From: an archaeon
GTDB lineage: Archaea; Thermoproteota; Nitrososphaeria; Nitrososphaerales; UBA183
NCBI GenBank assembly: GCA_021807225.1
Contig: JAKAPI010000001.1
Location: 81,028 to 145,027, forward strand
DNA: 64,000 nucleotides
Direction: 5' to 3'
The first letter of the stretch is position 1. Each line of letters starts with the position of its first letter. This document shows, piece after piece, positions 8,041 through 16,490 of the stretch. A program made the translations under genes and the position numbers. The notes under the pieces were generated by a model. The model worked only from the letters and a program-made list of their open reading frames with translations. It was not told the DNA's origin and ran no database searches.

Positions 8041-9148
8041 ATCCGAATCCTCCTATCTCTCTGACTTTGCGGATGTCAAAACTGCGGCAACCGACTTCGG
8101 TTTTTAAGACTTCCGACACCGATGGTGAGACGAGCTCCCCACTCACGAACCTTTTGACGGGCAGCCCCCCGTCCAGCTCGGCCCTGATGAAGAGCTTCTT
8201 CCCTCTCACCGAGGCCGAGGCGCTGTAAACCATCTTCGTTACGGGCCGGCTGTTCGGCCTTTCGAACGTGACAGATGCCCTCAGGAACGTCGATTTCAGG
8301 GCTCTGATGGCGTCTGGGTCCACTCTCCCTCTGGCTGACGCTCTGATTTCCGTCAGGAACCTGAACGAGGGGAGCCTCGTGGGTTTCGAAGGCAGCGCTT
8401 TGCCTCCCCGGACCAACACACTCCCTTTGCGGAGCCTGGCATTGAAGCTCTTGGGTAGCTTCCTCTTCTTGGGGCTCTTGATCTCTGCGACAAAGGGCCG
8501 CCCAGGGGAGAACACGCGGCTCTCCCGGTCTTCACTTCCCAGCCAGGTGAAGATTATCTTGGCGCTCCCACTGAATCTCGTCAGCTTCCCTCGGATTGCT
8601 TCTTCGACGCTCGGCTTTTGCTCGTAACCTGTCCCGCGACACGCATCGCATCCTGATCCCCGACAACTCTCGCAGAAGTTCCTTCGCTGAGCGACGCCTG
8701 GGGGTTTCGTGTATCTGCCATAGTAAAACAGCGGCTTCGTTGTGATGGAGACATCGTCAGACGCGAAGTTCGCAAGGACCACGACATCGGCGTTCTTCTT
8801 GTCGAGCCGCTTTCGGGTAATCTGGGCCAGGCGGGAAGCGACCAGCCTCGCTACCTGAGTCTTGACGGTCTCCCTTCCGATGAGCCTTAGGTCCGACCTG
8901 AGTTCATCCTCTTTTTCCTGGACCCCCTCAGGCAGGGTTACCCCTACCGCGAAGGTCTTGAACTGGTAGGGCTTAGCTCTCTTGGAGGCCAGATCTGCCA
9001 CCGTCGCAATTCTCTCTATGAGGCCCCCGCAGAGGCTGCACTCTTTCCCAGTTACCAAAGAAAAGCCCTGACTCTCGGAACCCTGTCTCTCAGCGCATAA
9101 GCTACAGAGCTTGTATGCCTGCGGCTCTCTTTGCACCCTATTCTTCAC
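8006..9148 (-). CDS. pus10: tRNA pseudouridine synthase Pus10
   Basis: 380 residues. Zinc-binding cysteines occur as CSLC (15-18) and CSLC (37-40), and a second pair cluster lies at CESC...CDAC (159-170). The catalytic Asp is D207 in GSEDRES, followed by the family's GRPFVAEI. Archaeal Pus10 makes pseudouridine 54 (and often 55) in the tRNA T-loop. The N-terminal part is a THUMP-like RNA-binding region in the family. Its start overlaps the srp54 stop by 11 bases, indicating an operon with srp54, L21e and rpo4. Confidence 0.92.
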   Translation of the reverse strand: MKNRVQREPQAYKLCSLCAERQGSESQGFSLVTGKECSLCGGLIERIATVADLASKRAKPYQFKTFAVGVTLPEGVQEKEDELRSDLRLIGRETVKTQVARLVASRLAQITRKRLDKKNADVVVLANFASDDVSITTKPLFYYGRYTKPPGVAQRRNFCESCRGSGCDACRGTGYEQKPSVEEAIRGKLTRFSGSAKIIFTWLGSEDRESRVFSPGRPFVAEIKSPKKRKLPKSFNARLRKGSVLVRGGKALPSKPTRLPSFRFLTEIRASARGRVDPDAIRALKSTFLRASVTFERPNSRPVTKMVYSASASVRGKKLFIRAELDGGLPVKRFVSGELVSPSVSEVLKTEVGCRSFDIRKVREIGGFGFAEIARDEEKN

Positions 9149-10460
9149 CCAAGCGCCGCATCATCTGCCTGAGTTCTCGCCCCTTGCTTGTCTTTACCAG
9201 GGACTTCATCTGTTTGTATCTGGCAAGGAGCTCTCTGACGTCCTTCTCGCTCCTTCCTGAGCCTCTGGCGATGCGTCTCAGTCTGCTGGCGTTGATAGTC
9301 TCAGGGTTCGTCTTCTCCTCTCCTGTCATGGACTGGATTATCGATTTGTACACCTTCACCCTGTCCTCGGCCTTATCGAGTTCTTTGGCGTCGACCTGGC
9401 CCGAGAAACCAGGTATCCTCTCTAGGACCTTCTTGAGCGAACCGAACTTCTTCATCTGCTCGAACTGGACGAGAAGGTCGTTCATGGTCATCTTTCCCGA
9501 CATGACCCGCTGGGTCATCTTTTCGTCCACGACGACGTCGGCGTCTCTCACCATGTCCATCAGCGCCTTCAGGTCTCCCATGCCGAGCAGGCGGCCGACG
9601 AAACGGGTAGGGGCGAACTCTTCGAGGTCGTCTATTCTTTCACCTGTCCCTATGAAATAGATCTTAGCTCCTGTGGCAGCCGCGGCAGCAAGGGCCCCTC
9701 CTCCCTTCGCCGCCCCGTCCAGCTTGGTCACTATGATGCCTCCTACCGGCGCAGCTTGATGGAAGGCCAACGCCTGGTTGTAGCACTGCTGACCTATCGT
9801 CCCATCTATGACGAGCACGGTCGCGTCTGGCCTTACCCCGCCGACGACGTCCTTCATCTCCTGAAGCAGCCCCTTCTCCTCCTTGTGCCTTCCAGCGGTG
9901 TCAATGATGATGAGGTTCTTGGTCCCCTCGAACCACTTCTTCCCTGCTTTCGCTATCTTCACGGAGTCCTTCTCCCCCTCTTCGCTGAACACTTCGACCC
10001 CCGAGGCGGCAGCGAGCGTCTTGAGCTGGGCGACCGCGCCCGGTCTAAAGGTGTCCGCGGCCACGACTCCTACCTTGAACCCACGTTTCGAGTAGAGACG
10101 GGCGAGCTTCCCGGTGGTGGTGGTCTTCCCTGAGCCCTGCACGCCAAGCATCACCAGCACAGTAGCCTTGTCCTTACCCAGCTGCAGTCCACCCTCCCCG
10201 CCCAGCAGCCGGGCCAGCTCTTCGTAGAGTATCGAGACAACCTGGTCTTTCTTGGTGACTCCGGCGGGGGGTTTCTCTTCCAGTGCCCGCTTCTGCACCC
10301 TATCGGTCACCTCCAGGGCGATCCTGACGTTGACATCAGACTGGATAAGAGCGCGCTGCAGGTCCTTCACGAACTCTTTGACGCTCTTTTCGTCGACGAC
10401 GTTCGACTTCACGATCTTGGAGATCGCGTTCTGCAAACCCTCACGGAGCGAGTCGAGCAT
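9138..10460 (-). CDS. srp54: Signal recognition particle GTPase SRP54 (Ffh)
   Basis: 440 residues from the ATG at 10460. The GTG at 10478 also opens this frame, but a TATA-like element centred at 10490 puts transcription start near 10464, so MLDSLREGL is the better N-terminus and matches the family. The NG domain shows GVQGSGKTTTTGKLA (G1), DTAGRHKEE (G3) and TKLDGAAKGGGAL (G4/G5). The C-terminal M domain is Met-rich and binds signal peptides and SRP RNA. It heads the pus10-L21e-rpo4 group. Confidence 0.95.
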   Translation of the reverse strand: MLDSLREGLQNAISKIVKSNVVDEKSVKEFVKDLQRALIQSDVNVRIALEVTDRVQKRALEEKPPAGVTKKDQVVSILYEELARLLGGEGGLQLGKDKATVLVMLGVQGSGKTTTTGKLARLYSKRGFKVGVVAADTFRPGAVAQLKTLAAASGVEVFSEEGEKDSVKIAKAGKKWFEGTKNLIIIDTAGRHKEEKGLLQEMKDVVGGVRPDATVLVIDGTIGQQCYNQALAFHQAAPVGGIIVTKLDGAAKGGGALAAAAATGAKIYFIGTGERIDDLEEFAPTRFVGRLLGMGDLKALMDMVRDADVVVDEKMTQRVMSGKMTMNDLLVQFEQMKKFGSLKKVLERIPGFSGQVDAKELDKAEDRVKVYKSIIQSMTGEEKTNPETINASRLRRIARGSGRSEKDVRELLARYKQMKSLVKTSKGRELRQMMRRLGEE

Positions 10461-10483
10461 CGAAATCCGGCGAACCACCTCCG

Positions 10484-10496
10484 TCTATTTAATACC
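10484..10496. promoter_or_regulatory. Shared, near-palindromic TATA element between srp54 and dph6
   Basis: The A+T-rich CTATTTAATA reads TATTAAATAG on the other strand. It is centred about 30 nt from the srp54 ATG (10460) and 38 nt from the dph6 start (10528), so it could serve both divergent genes. No other A+T-rich box lies between them. Confidence 0.5.
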
Positions 10497-10527
10497 TCAA
10501 AGGTGGAAACGGGACCGGTGACGTGAA

Positions 10528-11217
10528 ACGAAGGTAGCTGCCCTCTTCTCGGGGGGCAAGGACTCAGCCTACGCAGCCTGGCTGGCCACCAAGGAAGATG
10601 AGCTGGCCTGCCTGGTGACCCTTCTTCCAAAGTCAGAGACGTCATACATGTTCCACTTTCCGAACCTCGGGTGGACCAGGCTACAGTCAGAGGCGATGGG
10701 GGTTCCGCAAGTCGCTGCCGTTACCGAAGGCGTCAAGGAAGAAGAGCTCGGAGACCTGAGAAAGGCTCTGGGCGAGGCGAAATCAAGGTTTGGCATCGAA
10801 GGTCTGTATACGGGGGCTCTGGCAAGCGTCTACCAGAAGACGAGGGTGGAGAAGGTATGCTCCGACCTCGGTCTCAAATGCGTCTCTCCCCTCTGGGGGT
10901 TGGAACCCGAGTCTTATCTGCGGAAGCTGGTCATCGACGGTTTCTCGGTGATTATCGTGAGCGTGTCTGCCCTTGGGCTTGACCAAGAATGGCTCGGGAG
11001 GCTCTTGGATGAAAAAAGCATAGGCGAACTTGTCGCCCTCGGGAAGAAATACAGGTTCCACGCAGGACTGGAAGGAGGCGAAGGGGAGACTTTCGTCCTG
11101 GACGCACCATCGTTCTCAAAGCGCATAGAAGTGCTGGCATCAGCGAAACACTGGAGAGGAGATTCGGGTTATCTGGAGATAACCGATGCCAGGCTGGTAG
11201 CTAAGAAACACGGCTAA
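10528..11217 (+). CDS. dph6: Diphthine-ammonia ligase Dph6 (apparent ACG start)
   Basis: The PP-loop ATP pyrophosphatase motif FSGGKDS (from 10546) and the family C-terminal signature EGGEGETFVLD identify Dph6, which amidates diphthine on elongation factor 2. The first canonical start in frame (GTG 10615) would delete the PP-loop. Upstream, the frame is closed by TGA at 10519-10521 and holds no ATG, GTG or TTG. The likely first codon is ACG at 10528, giving (M)KVAALFSGGKDS, the expected N-terminus, with GGTGA (10517-10521) as ribosome-binding site. A one-base error that hides a GTG at 10524 is the alternative. From ACG the product is 229 residues. Confidence 0.82.
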   Translation, partial: TKVAALFSGGKDSAYAAWLATKEDELACLVTLLPKSETSYMFHFPNLGWTRLQSEAMGVPQVAAVTEGVKEEELGDLRKALGEAKSRFGIEGLYTGALASVYQKTRVEKVCSDLGLKCVSPLWGLEPESYLRKLVIDGFSVIIVSVSALGLDQEWLGRLLDEKSIGELVALGKKYRFHAGLEGGEGETFVLDAPSFSKRIEVLASAKHWRGDSGYLEITDARLVAKKHG

Positions 11218-12452
11218 GGAGGCGGCCTTGTCCCTAGGGTCAAGGAGACAGTCATAGGGACGCCGGCCCTGATTATTCCCAGGTTAACAACCTGACCTGA
11301 AACCGCATGCTCCTGCAGCCAAGTGGACAGCGCATTCCCATTCGCTATCCGGGTGCCGTTGATTGAAACTATGATGTCTCCGCCTATGTAGTACTGCGCT
11401 CCGTCGACCGTCTCCACCGTGGTCCCTGCCTTCAGCCCAGCCTGTGCCGCTGGTCCGCCCTGCACCACGCTTTCGATGAGCACTCCGTAGGTGTAGTTGG
11501 TCCCGCTGGCCTTCGCAAGGTAGTAATTCATGTCTGCCTCAGTTATGCCGATGTACGGGTGGAGGTTGTAGGATCCGGTGGCGATCAGAGAAGGCAGTTC
11601 CTTGACGATGGTGTCAGAAGGGATGGCGAACCCGATTCCCTGCGCTCCGCTTACGATTGCGGTGGTTATCCCAACGACTTCGCCCTGCGCATTCAGGAGC
11701 GGGCCTCCCGAGTTGCCGGGGTTGATTGGCGTGCTGATCTGGATGACATCGGCGATGGAGAAGTTCCCTGAGGTCTCGTCCTGTATGGTCCTCCCGAGCT
11801 GGCTCACCAGCCCTTCGGTCAGCGAGCCCGAAAGCCCGTAGGGGTTCCCGATTGCGACAACAGGCTGGCCCACTCGCAGAGACGATGAAGAGGCGAACGT
11901 GAGCGGGAAGAACTCGCTGGCTGGAGCCCCCACCACCGTCAGCACCGCCAGGTCGCTGTATGGGTCGGAACCTACGACCTTCCCCTGGTACGCATTTCCA
12001 TCCTGGAACGTGACCGATATGTTGACGTCGTTCTGCACTACGTGATAGTTCGAGATAACGTAGTAGTTGCCGCCTTCCTGCACTACGAACCCTGAGCCTT
12101 CTACGCCCTGGTATGCGGCACCGAACACGGTGGTCGTCTGCTGCATCCCCTGGATAGTGACGATGCTCATGTTGGCGTATTGGTAGATCAACGTCGTGTC
12201 TATTCCCGAATAGTTTCCTGACTGTGCTCCGAGCGTAGAGCTGGAGTTCGCGGAAAGGAGCTGGAGCAAAGCGGACCTTTGCTGCTGGAGCGACTCGACA
12301 GAGCTGTTGAGGGACGCGATGTTCTGGTTGGCCTGAGCGTATTGCGAGTAGTACAACGCTGCGAGAGACGCCGAGACTATGAGCAGGACGACGACTACAG
12401 CCACAAGCGGGCCGCCGCGTGACCGTTGGGGCGACTGCGGCGCCACCTCCAA
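11214..12452 (-). CDS. Membrane-anchored HtrA/DegP-type serine protease
   Basis: 412 residues. One N-terminal membrane helix (about 15-34) is followed by a short coiled-coil-like segment (41-66), a trypsin-like domain and one C-terminal PDZ domain. The catalytic triad is visible: H137 in SNYHVVQ, D167 in YSDLAVL and S248 in PGNSGGPL. Orientation suggests the protease domain lies outside the membrane, where it would degrade or refold damaged surface proteins. The family usually forms trimers. It is convergent with dph6, overlapping by four bases. Confidence 0.93.
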   Translation of the reverse strand: MEVAPQSPQRSRGGPLVAVVVVLLIVSASLAALYYSQYAQANQNIASLNSSVESLQQQRSALLQLLSANSSSTLGAQSGNYSGIDTTLIYQYANMSIVTIQGMQQTTTVFGAAYQGVEGSGFVVQEGGNYYVISNYHVVQNDVNISVTFQDGNAYQGKVVGSDPYSDLAVLTVVGAPASEFFPLTFASSSSLRVGQPVVAIGNPYGLSGSLTEGLVSQLGRTIQDETSGNFSIADVIQISTPINPGNSGGPLLNAQGEVVGITTAIVSGAQGIGFAIPSDTIVKELPSLIATGSYNLHPYIGITEADMNYYLAKASGTNYTYGVLIESVVQGGPAAQAGLKAGTTVETVDGAQYYIGGDIIVSINGTRIANGNALSTWLQEHAVSGQVVNLGIIRAGVPMTVSLTLGTRPPP

Positions 12453-12584
12453 CTTAGACTCCTCCGTTCATTAGCTTCGGAACGAATCATCCCTTGGGTC
12501 TTCTTATCTTTGGTGTACTTCGGCTACATCCTCAGACGCTCGCCCGTCCGCGCGTTGGCCTCGGCGCCTCATTGGTACACAATC

Positions 12585-12593
12585 CTAAAATAC
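12585..12593 (+). promoter_or_regulatory. TATA-like box for the membrane winged-helix gene
   Basis: CTAAAATAC centred about 29 nt upstream of TTG 12618. It supports a leaderless start there and argues against the much longer open frame that overlaps the htrA start. Confidence 0.45.
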
Positions 12594-12617
12594 AGAAAAC
12601 CGGTCTTTTTGCAGGAT

Positions 12618-13442
12618 TTGTCCGCCCCTGAATCCAAACCTCAGCGGAGGCGCTTCGGGGTCGCCGTTGCGGTCCTATTGCTTGTCGGCTCTGCGCTTAC
12701 GATACCACTGGTGTCTTACGGAGCCGTCGCAACATCCGCAGGTCCCGGGCCAGGGACGATGCCAAGGGTCACGGTGCTAGTCGTGCAGCCTCCGGGCCAA
12801 ATCCATGGAAACGCGGTGCTCGACGGCGTCGCGACTGTTTTCGTGGTGGCGCCGCCTCAATCCGAAGGCTCGAACCACGCGGACGAGAATGGGGCGCCCT
12901 CCAATCAGCCAGTCGCGGGAGGGACTGGGGCGCTGGTCATCGTGGCGGAGCCAGCCTTCGGAAACGGCTCCATCCGGATTCATGAAACCGGGTTCGGGCT
13001 AGGTTCATCACCGGGGCAGGGCTTCGGGCCCTCAGGAACGTGGCTCCCGGACGGGTCCGCGGTCAGGGCAGGGTTCATGGGGGAGGGGATGGTCGTCCCA
13101 TCGTCGGTATCCTCAGTCACCGCCGCTGTTCCCAAGATATGGTGGGATTTCTTTCAAAGGCGGTCGAAGTTCGAAATATACGTGGAGATGCTGGAGCTCA
13201 TGAAAAGCGGCCCGATGACCCCCTTTGAGGTCGCTTTCTACGCGAGACTAAACCACAAGCGCACCAAGGAATACGCCGAGTTCCTCGCCGACGCTGGCTA
13301 TCTACAGCCAGTAACCGAAGAGGGGAGGGTGCTCTATGCTCTGACGAACGAAGGCCAGGGCTTCCTGGACCGGGTGCAGACACTGCTTGTCGCGCCGGGC
13401 ATCATCGAAGGCGCTAGTCACGAATATCAGCGTGACTTTTGA
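12618..13442 (+). CDS. Membrane-anchored winged-helix protein
   Basis: 274 residues from TTG 12618; the frame is open to 12426, but that would overlap the divergent htrA start. The N-terminus has ESKPQRRR followed by one membrane helix of about 22 residues (FGVAVAVLLLVG onward). Next comes a Gly/Pro/Ser-rich low-complexity region of about 130 residues. A C-terminal winged helix (FEIYVEMLELMKSG, then KEYAEFLADAGYL and YALTNEGQGFL) resembles the HTH_45 type (PF14947) common in TACK archaea. No second membrane helix is visible. The target is unknown; it may report on the neighbouring surface protease, but that is a guess from divergence. Confidence 0.7.
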   Translation: MSAPESKPQRRRFGVAVAVLLLVGSALTIPLVSYGAVATSAGPGPGTMPRVTVLVVQPPGQIHGNAVLDGVATVFVVAPPQSEGSNHADENGAPSNQPVAGGTGALVIVAEPAFGNGSIRIHETGFGLGSSPGQGFGPSGTWLPDGSAVRAGFMGEGMVVPSSVSSVTAAVPKIWWDFFQRRSKFEIYVEMLELMKSGPMTPFEVAFYARLNHKRTKEYAEFLADAGYLQPVTEEGRVLYALTNEGQGFLDRVQTLLVAPGIIEGASHEYQRDF

Positions 13443-13886
13443 GATTCACAAAGCCTATATCGTGAAGCGGCGCCAAACATGGATGCTCTAGATGAAGGGG
13501 TTTCGGGAAGAGCCGTCTGAGATTACCGATGAAGAGCCAAACCGTCGATAGAGCGTCTAGGGATCTGTAGGTCAGAATCTCGGCAAAGTGACTCGCTGAA
13601 AGAGATCGACCCCACTAGACCTTCTGCAGCAGCAAAGCGACGAGTACGGGCCATTCCCGCAGAACTCGTGAACCCCTGACATGCATGCGCTACACGACAA
13701 CATGGTCTTGGCGACAAGCGCCTTGGTTATGAAATGCTCCGAATTACTTTCTGTGCTTTACTGTGCTCTAAAGAAAAAACGGAGAGCGCTGGATGGCTCT
13801 TCATCGGTTTGGCAGCGTGATATTCACAAAGACGGCGCCCTTCGGCTTTGATCTGGCTAGATAGAAGAGGTGCGCGGTCGCAGGCT
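13443..13886. other. Intergenic stretch without recognised genes
   Basis: 444 bases between the convergent winged-helix gene and eIF5A. Only short unconvincing frames are present, and no tRNA or terminator was recognised. A GATGAAG and several CTGA tetranucleotides between 13525 and 13605 loosely recall C/D-box RNA motifs but do not match the consensus. Confidence 0.5.
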
Positions 13887-14297
13887 TCAGCTTCCGCCTT
13901 TGATCCTCATTATGCGGTTGCGGCCCATCATTGCCCAATACTCCACTTCTGCGCCCGGTGCCAGGTTCCCGGTCAGCTCGGCCATCTCTTCTGCTGTGGG
14001 TTTCGGCGTCTCAAGGACTTCAAACGTGGCAAGATCCATGATCTGAACGGTGTTGTCCATGATAGAGGTGACCTGCCCTGACCTCTTGTCTATCATGGGG
14101 ATGTCGACCCTAGACTCGGCAGGCGCCACGTAACTCTTCTTCGACCCGGTGAAGAGCGATAGGGCCACCAGCCTTACCTTCGCGCTCCCGTGTTTCCCCG
14201 GCTTGAAGTGTTCGCGGCTCACGACCTTACACGGTTCGTCGTCGATGATGATGTAGCTCCCTTCTTTTACGCTGCCAAGTTCGGCTGGCCTACTCAA
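13887..14297 (-). CDS. eif5A: Translation factor IF-5A (hypusine-containing)
   Basis: 136 residues. The hypusination loop is FKPGKHGSAK with K35 as the expected modified lysine. The SH3-like N-terminal domain and OB-fold C-terminal domain (QVTSIMDNTVQIMDL onward) are complete. The factor relieves ribosome stalling. The start is TTG 14295-14297; a TATA-like GTTTATTTAGC (14325-14336, minus strand) puts transcription start a few bases upstream. It is divergent from nob1. Confidence 0.95.
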   Translation of the reverse strand: MSRPAELGSVKEGSYIIIDDEPCKVVSREHFKPGKHGSAKVRLVALSLFTGSKKSYVAPAESRVDIPMIDKRSGQVTSIMDNTVQIMDLATFEVLETPKPTAEEMAELTGNLAPGAEVEYWAMMGRNRIMRIKGGS

Positions 14298-14324
14298 ATT
14301 GTAACGGGCCTGGCTCGCCGAACA

Positions 14325-14336
14325 AGCTAAATAAAC
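14325..14336 (-). promoter_or_regulatory. TATA-like box for eIF5A
   Basis: GTTTATTTAGC on the minus strand about 34 nt upstream of the TTG start, predicting a leader of 8 nt or less. Confidence 0.5.
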
Positions 14337-14431
14337 GTCTCATCGGCTGACCGTTCGTCCGGGCAAATGGAGTTGCGTCTGACGTCGGCTTTTTCGGCAA
14401 GGCAAGATTGAATCTTTGAAGGCATCCCCTA

Positions 14432-14926
14432 TTGTCTGAGCCGGCATACATCCTCGACTCCACGGCGTTCTATGCCGGGATTCCATACCAGGGGAGCGGA
14501 CGCTATTACACGACTTATCTGGTCCTCGAGGAGGTCAAGCACCACAACGTCGGCGCCTCTCTCATACACAGCCGCGTCCAGGTGACCGAGCCGTCTCCCG
14601 AGTCTCTCACCAGGGTGAGGGGCACGGCTACGAAGACCGGGGACATCGGGGCGCTGTCTCAGACCGATCTCTCGCTGCTCGCGTTGAGCCTTGACCTCAT
14701 GAACAGCGAAGGGGGAGCGAGCCTGGTCACCGATGATTTTGCCGTCCGCAACGTCGCCGAAGTCCTTTCGATCCCGCTGGCGCAGACTTCGTTGAAGGGC
14801 GGCGAGTGGAGGAACATCACCTGGAAGATCTATTGCCGGGGGTGTGGGAAGACCTACACCAACCCGAAGCTGACCGTCTGCCCTGTGTGCGGCACCCAGC
14901 TCGTCAGGAAAGCATCGAGCAGCTGA
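14432..14926 (+). CDS. nob1: Endoribonuclease Nob1 (PIN domain plus zinc ribbon)
   Basis: 164 residues. The PIN nuclease domain has acidic residues D9 (ILDSTAFY), D79 (SQTDLSLL) and D101/D102 (TDDFAVRN). The C-terminal zinc ribbon has C135, C138, C150 and C153 (CRGC, CPVC). Nob1 cuts pre-16S rRNA at its 3' end in late small-subunit maturation. The start is TTG at 14432. The ferredoxin gene follows after 58 bases on the same strand. Confidence 0.93.
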   Translation: MSEPAYILDSTAFYAGIPYQGSGRYYTTYLVLEEVKHHNVGASLIHSRVQVTEPSPESLTRVRGTATKTGDIGALSQTDLSLLALSLDLMNSEGGASLVTDDFAVRNVAEVLSIPLAQTSLKGGEWRNITWKIYCRGCGKTYTNPKLTVCPVCGTQLVRKASSS

Positions 14927-14984
14927 ACGCGGGAAACCGTCCAGGTTCGTATATATCGGAGAAGCTCCCCAAGGAGAGCCGCAT

Positions 14985-15350
14985 TTGGACTGGACAGTAC
15001 CTGCTTTCGCAGTCGGTGGAGCCGCATTGCTCGTCACAGCATACAAGCTCACTCAGTTCTCCAAGGAGCCTGACGGCTGGTGGACCAGGGCGATACTTCA
15101 GGACAGGAGGGTCAAAGTCAGAACAGATTGGAATCTCTGCATGGGTGCGGGGAGCTGCACAGAGCTTGCTCCCGGGATGTTCAGGCTCGACTGGAGCAAG
15201 AAGAAGTCCAGGTTCGACCCTGCGCCGTTAGAGGTGCACGATGACGAGAACGCCAAGGCCGAGGAGATATTCCGGGCGGCCCAGTCATGCCCTTACAGGG
15301 CGATAGTCCTCGAGGACGCAGTGACCGGCGAGCGACTCTTCCCCACATGA
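14985..15350 (+). CDS. Membrane-tethered single-cluster ferredoxin, [3Fe-4S]-like
   Basis: 121 residues from TTG 14985. A membrane helix spans about residues 5-20. The soluble domain has C52 and C58 in LCMGAGSC and C102 in SCPYRAI. That three-cysteine pattern (CxxxxxC ... CP) is the one found in [3Fe-4S] ferredoxins that feed cytochrome P450s; the fourth ligand is absent. It would be an electron carrier at the cytoplasmic membrane face. No redox partner gene is adjacent: nob1 precedes it and tfb follows. Confidence 0.85.
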   Translation: MDWTVPAFAVGGAALLVTAYKLTQFSKEPDGWWTRAILQDRRVKVRTDWNLCMGAGSCTELAPGMFRLDWSKKKSRFDPAPLEVHDDENAKAEEIFRAAQSCPYRAIVLEDAVTGERLFPT

Positions 15351-15439
15351 GGGGACCCCCTACTCGCCTCACATCCCAATAGAAACATCTTTCATTGGTA
15401 CGCTCAGGTTTTGCTACTAATACCAAAGATACTACTGCA

Positions 15440-15449
15440 CTTATATACG
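15440..15449 (+). promoter_or_regulatory. TATA box for tfb
   Basis: CTTATATACG, the most consensus-like archaeal TATA box in the window, about 35 nt upstream of the TTG start of tfb. It predicts a leader of about 8 nt. Confidence 0.6.
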
Positions 15450-15478
15450 ACTGGTTGTTTACTGAAAGTGAGTAGAAA

Positions 15479-16465
15479 TTGAGATACCCTAGAACATCGG
15501 TTTTGCAGGTTTCAGACAGGTGCCCCCAGTGCGGCAAGAGGTCACTGGTCGAGGACGCGAACACGGGCGAGCTCACGTGCAACAGCTGCGGCTTCGTGGT
15601 GACCGAACGAGCGATCGATCGCGGCCCAGAATGGCGGTCATTCAGCGACGAGAAAGGCGAGGACAAGGCGCGCACCGGCGCTCCTACGTCGATCACCTAC
15701 AGAGACATGGGTCTCTCCACCATGATAGGGAAGTACAACAGGGACGCCTCAGGACGGGCGTTCGGTTCCACGATGCGCAGCAGCATCGACAGGCTCAGGA
15801 AGTGGGACAACCGCTCTCCGGCCTTCGGCAACCAGGAGAAGAATCTCAGCATCGCTCTGCGAGAACTAGAGAAGATGTCCGACAAGCTCGGCGTGTCGCA
15901 GGCTGTGAGGGAGCGCGCAGCTTACATCTACAGAAAGGCCTTGGAGCGCGGGCTCCTACGAGGGCGTTCCATCATCGGCATATCTGCAGCTTCGCTCTAC
16001 GCGGCGATGAGGGACACGGAGACCCCGAGGACGCTGAAAGACATCGCGGCTGCCAACAACCTCGAGAAGAAGGCTGTGGCGCGGGACTACAGGATCCTGG
16101 TCAAGGAGATGGATTTGACGATGCCTGTCGCAGACGCAGCAAGGAACGTGAACAGGATAGCTTCGAGCGTCGGCCTCTCTGAGAAGGTGGCCCGTAAGGC
16201 CATCGAGATCGTGAGGATAACCGAAGAGAAGGAGATATCAGCCGGCAAGTCTCCAATGGGGCTTGCCGCAGCATCTCTCTATCTTGCGGGGGTTATCGAA
16301 GGAGAGGTCAAAACTCAGAAGGAGATAGCAGAAGCTGCGGGAGTCACCGAGGTGACGGTCAGGAACAGGTACAAGGGACTGAGGGCTGACATCGGCAAGC
16401 AGCTCGGGCTAGACGAAGAGCAACCAACTGGGATTGCCGTCGTCCAGAACGTTCCCACCGTTTAG
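15479..16465 (+). CDS. tfb: Transcription initiation factor B (TFB)
   Basis: 328 residues. The N-terminal zinc ribbon has C15, C18, C34 and C37 (CPQC, CNSC). The B-reader/linker follows (DRGPEWRSFSDEKGEDKARTG motif region), then two cyclin-fold repeats (each ending with a SLYAA/SLYLA helix). TFB bridges TBP at the promoter with RNA polymerase. The start is TTG 15479. Some archaea have several paralogues; only one is in this window. Confidence 0.96.
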   Translation: MRYPRTSVLQVSDRCPQCGKRSLVEDANTGELTCNSCGFVVTERAIDRGPEWRSFSDEKGEDKARTGAPTSITYRDMGLSTMIGKYNRDASGRAFGSTMRSSIDRLRKWDNRSPAFGNQEKNLSIALRELEKMSDKLGVSQAVRERAAYIYRKALERGLLRGRSIIGISAASLYAAMRDTETPRTLKDIAAANNLEKKAVARDYRILVKEMDLTMPVADAARNVNRIASSVGLSEKVARKAIEIVRITEEKEISAGKSPMGLAAASLYLAGVIEGEVKTQKEIAEAAGVTEVTVRNRYKGLRADIGKQLGLDEEQPTGIAVVQNVPTV

Positions 16466-16490
16466 ATAGCTTCCCAACAGAAGGGAAGGC

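Noticed and set aside
13520..13610. Possible C/D-box guide RNA
   Set aside because: The C box differs from RUGAUGA, and no consistent C, D', C', D spacing could be placed.
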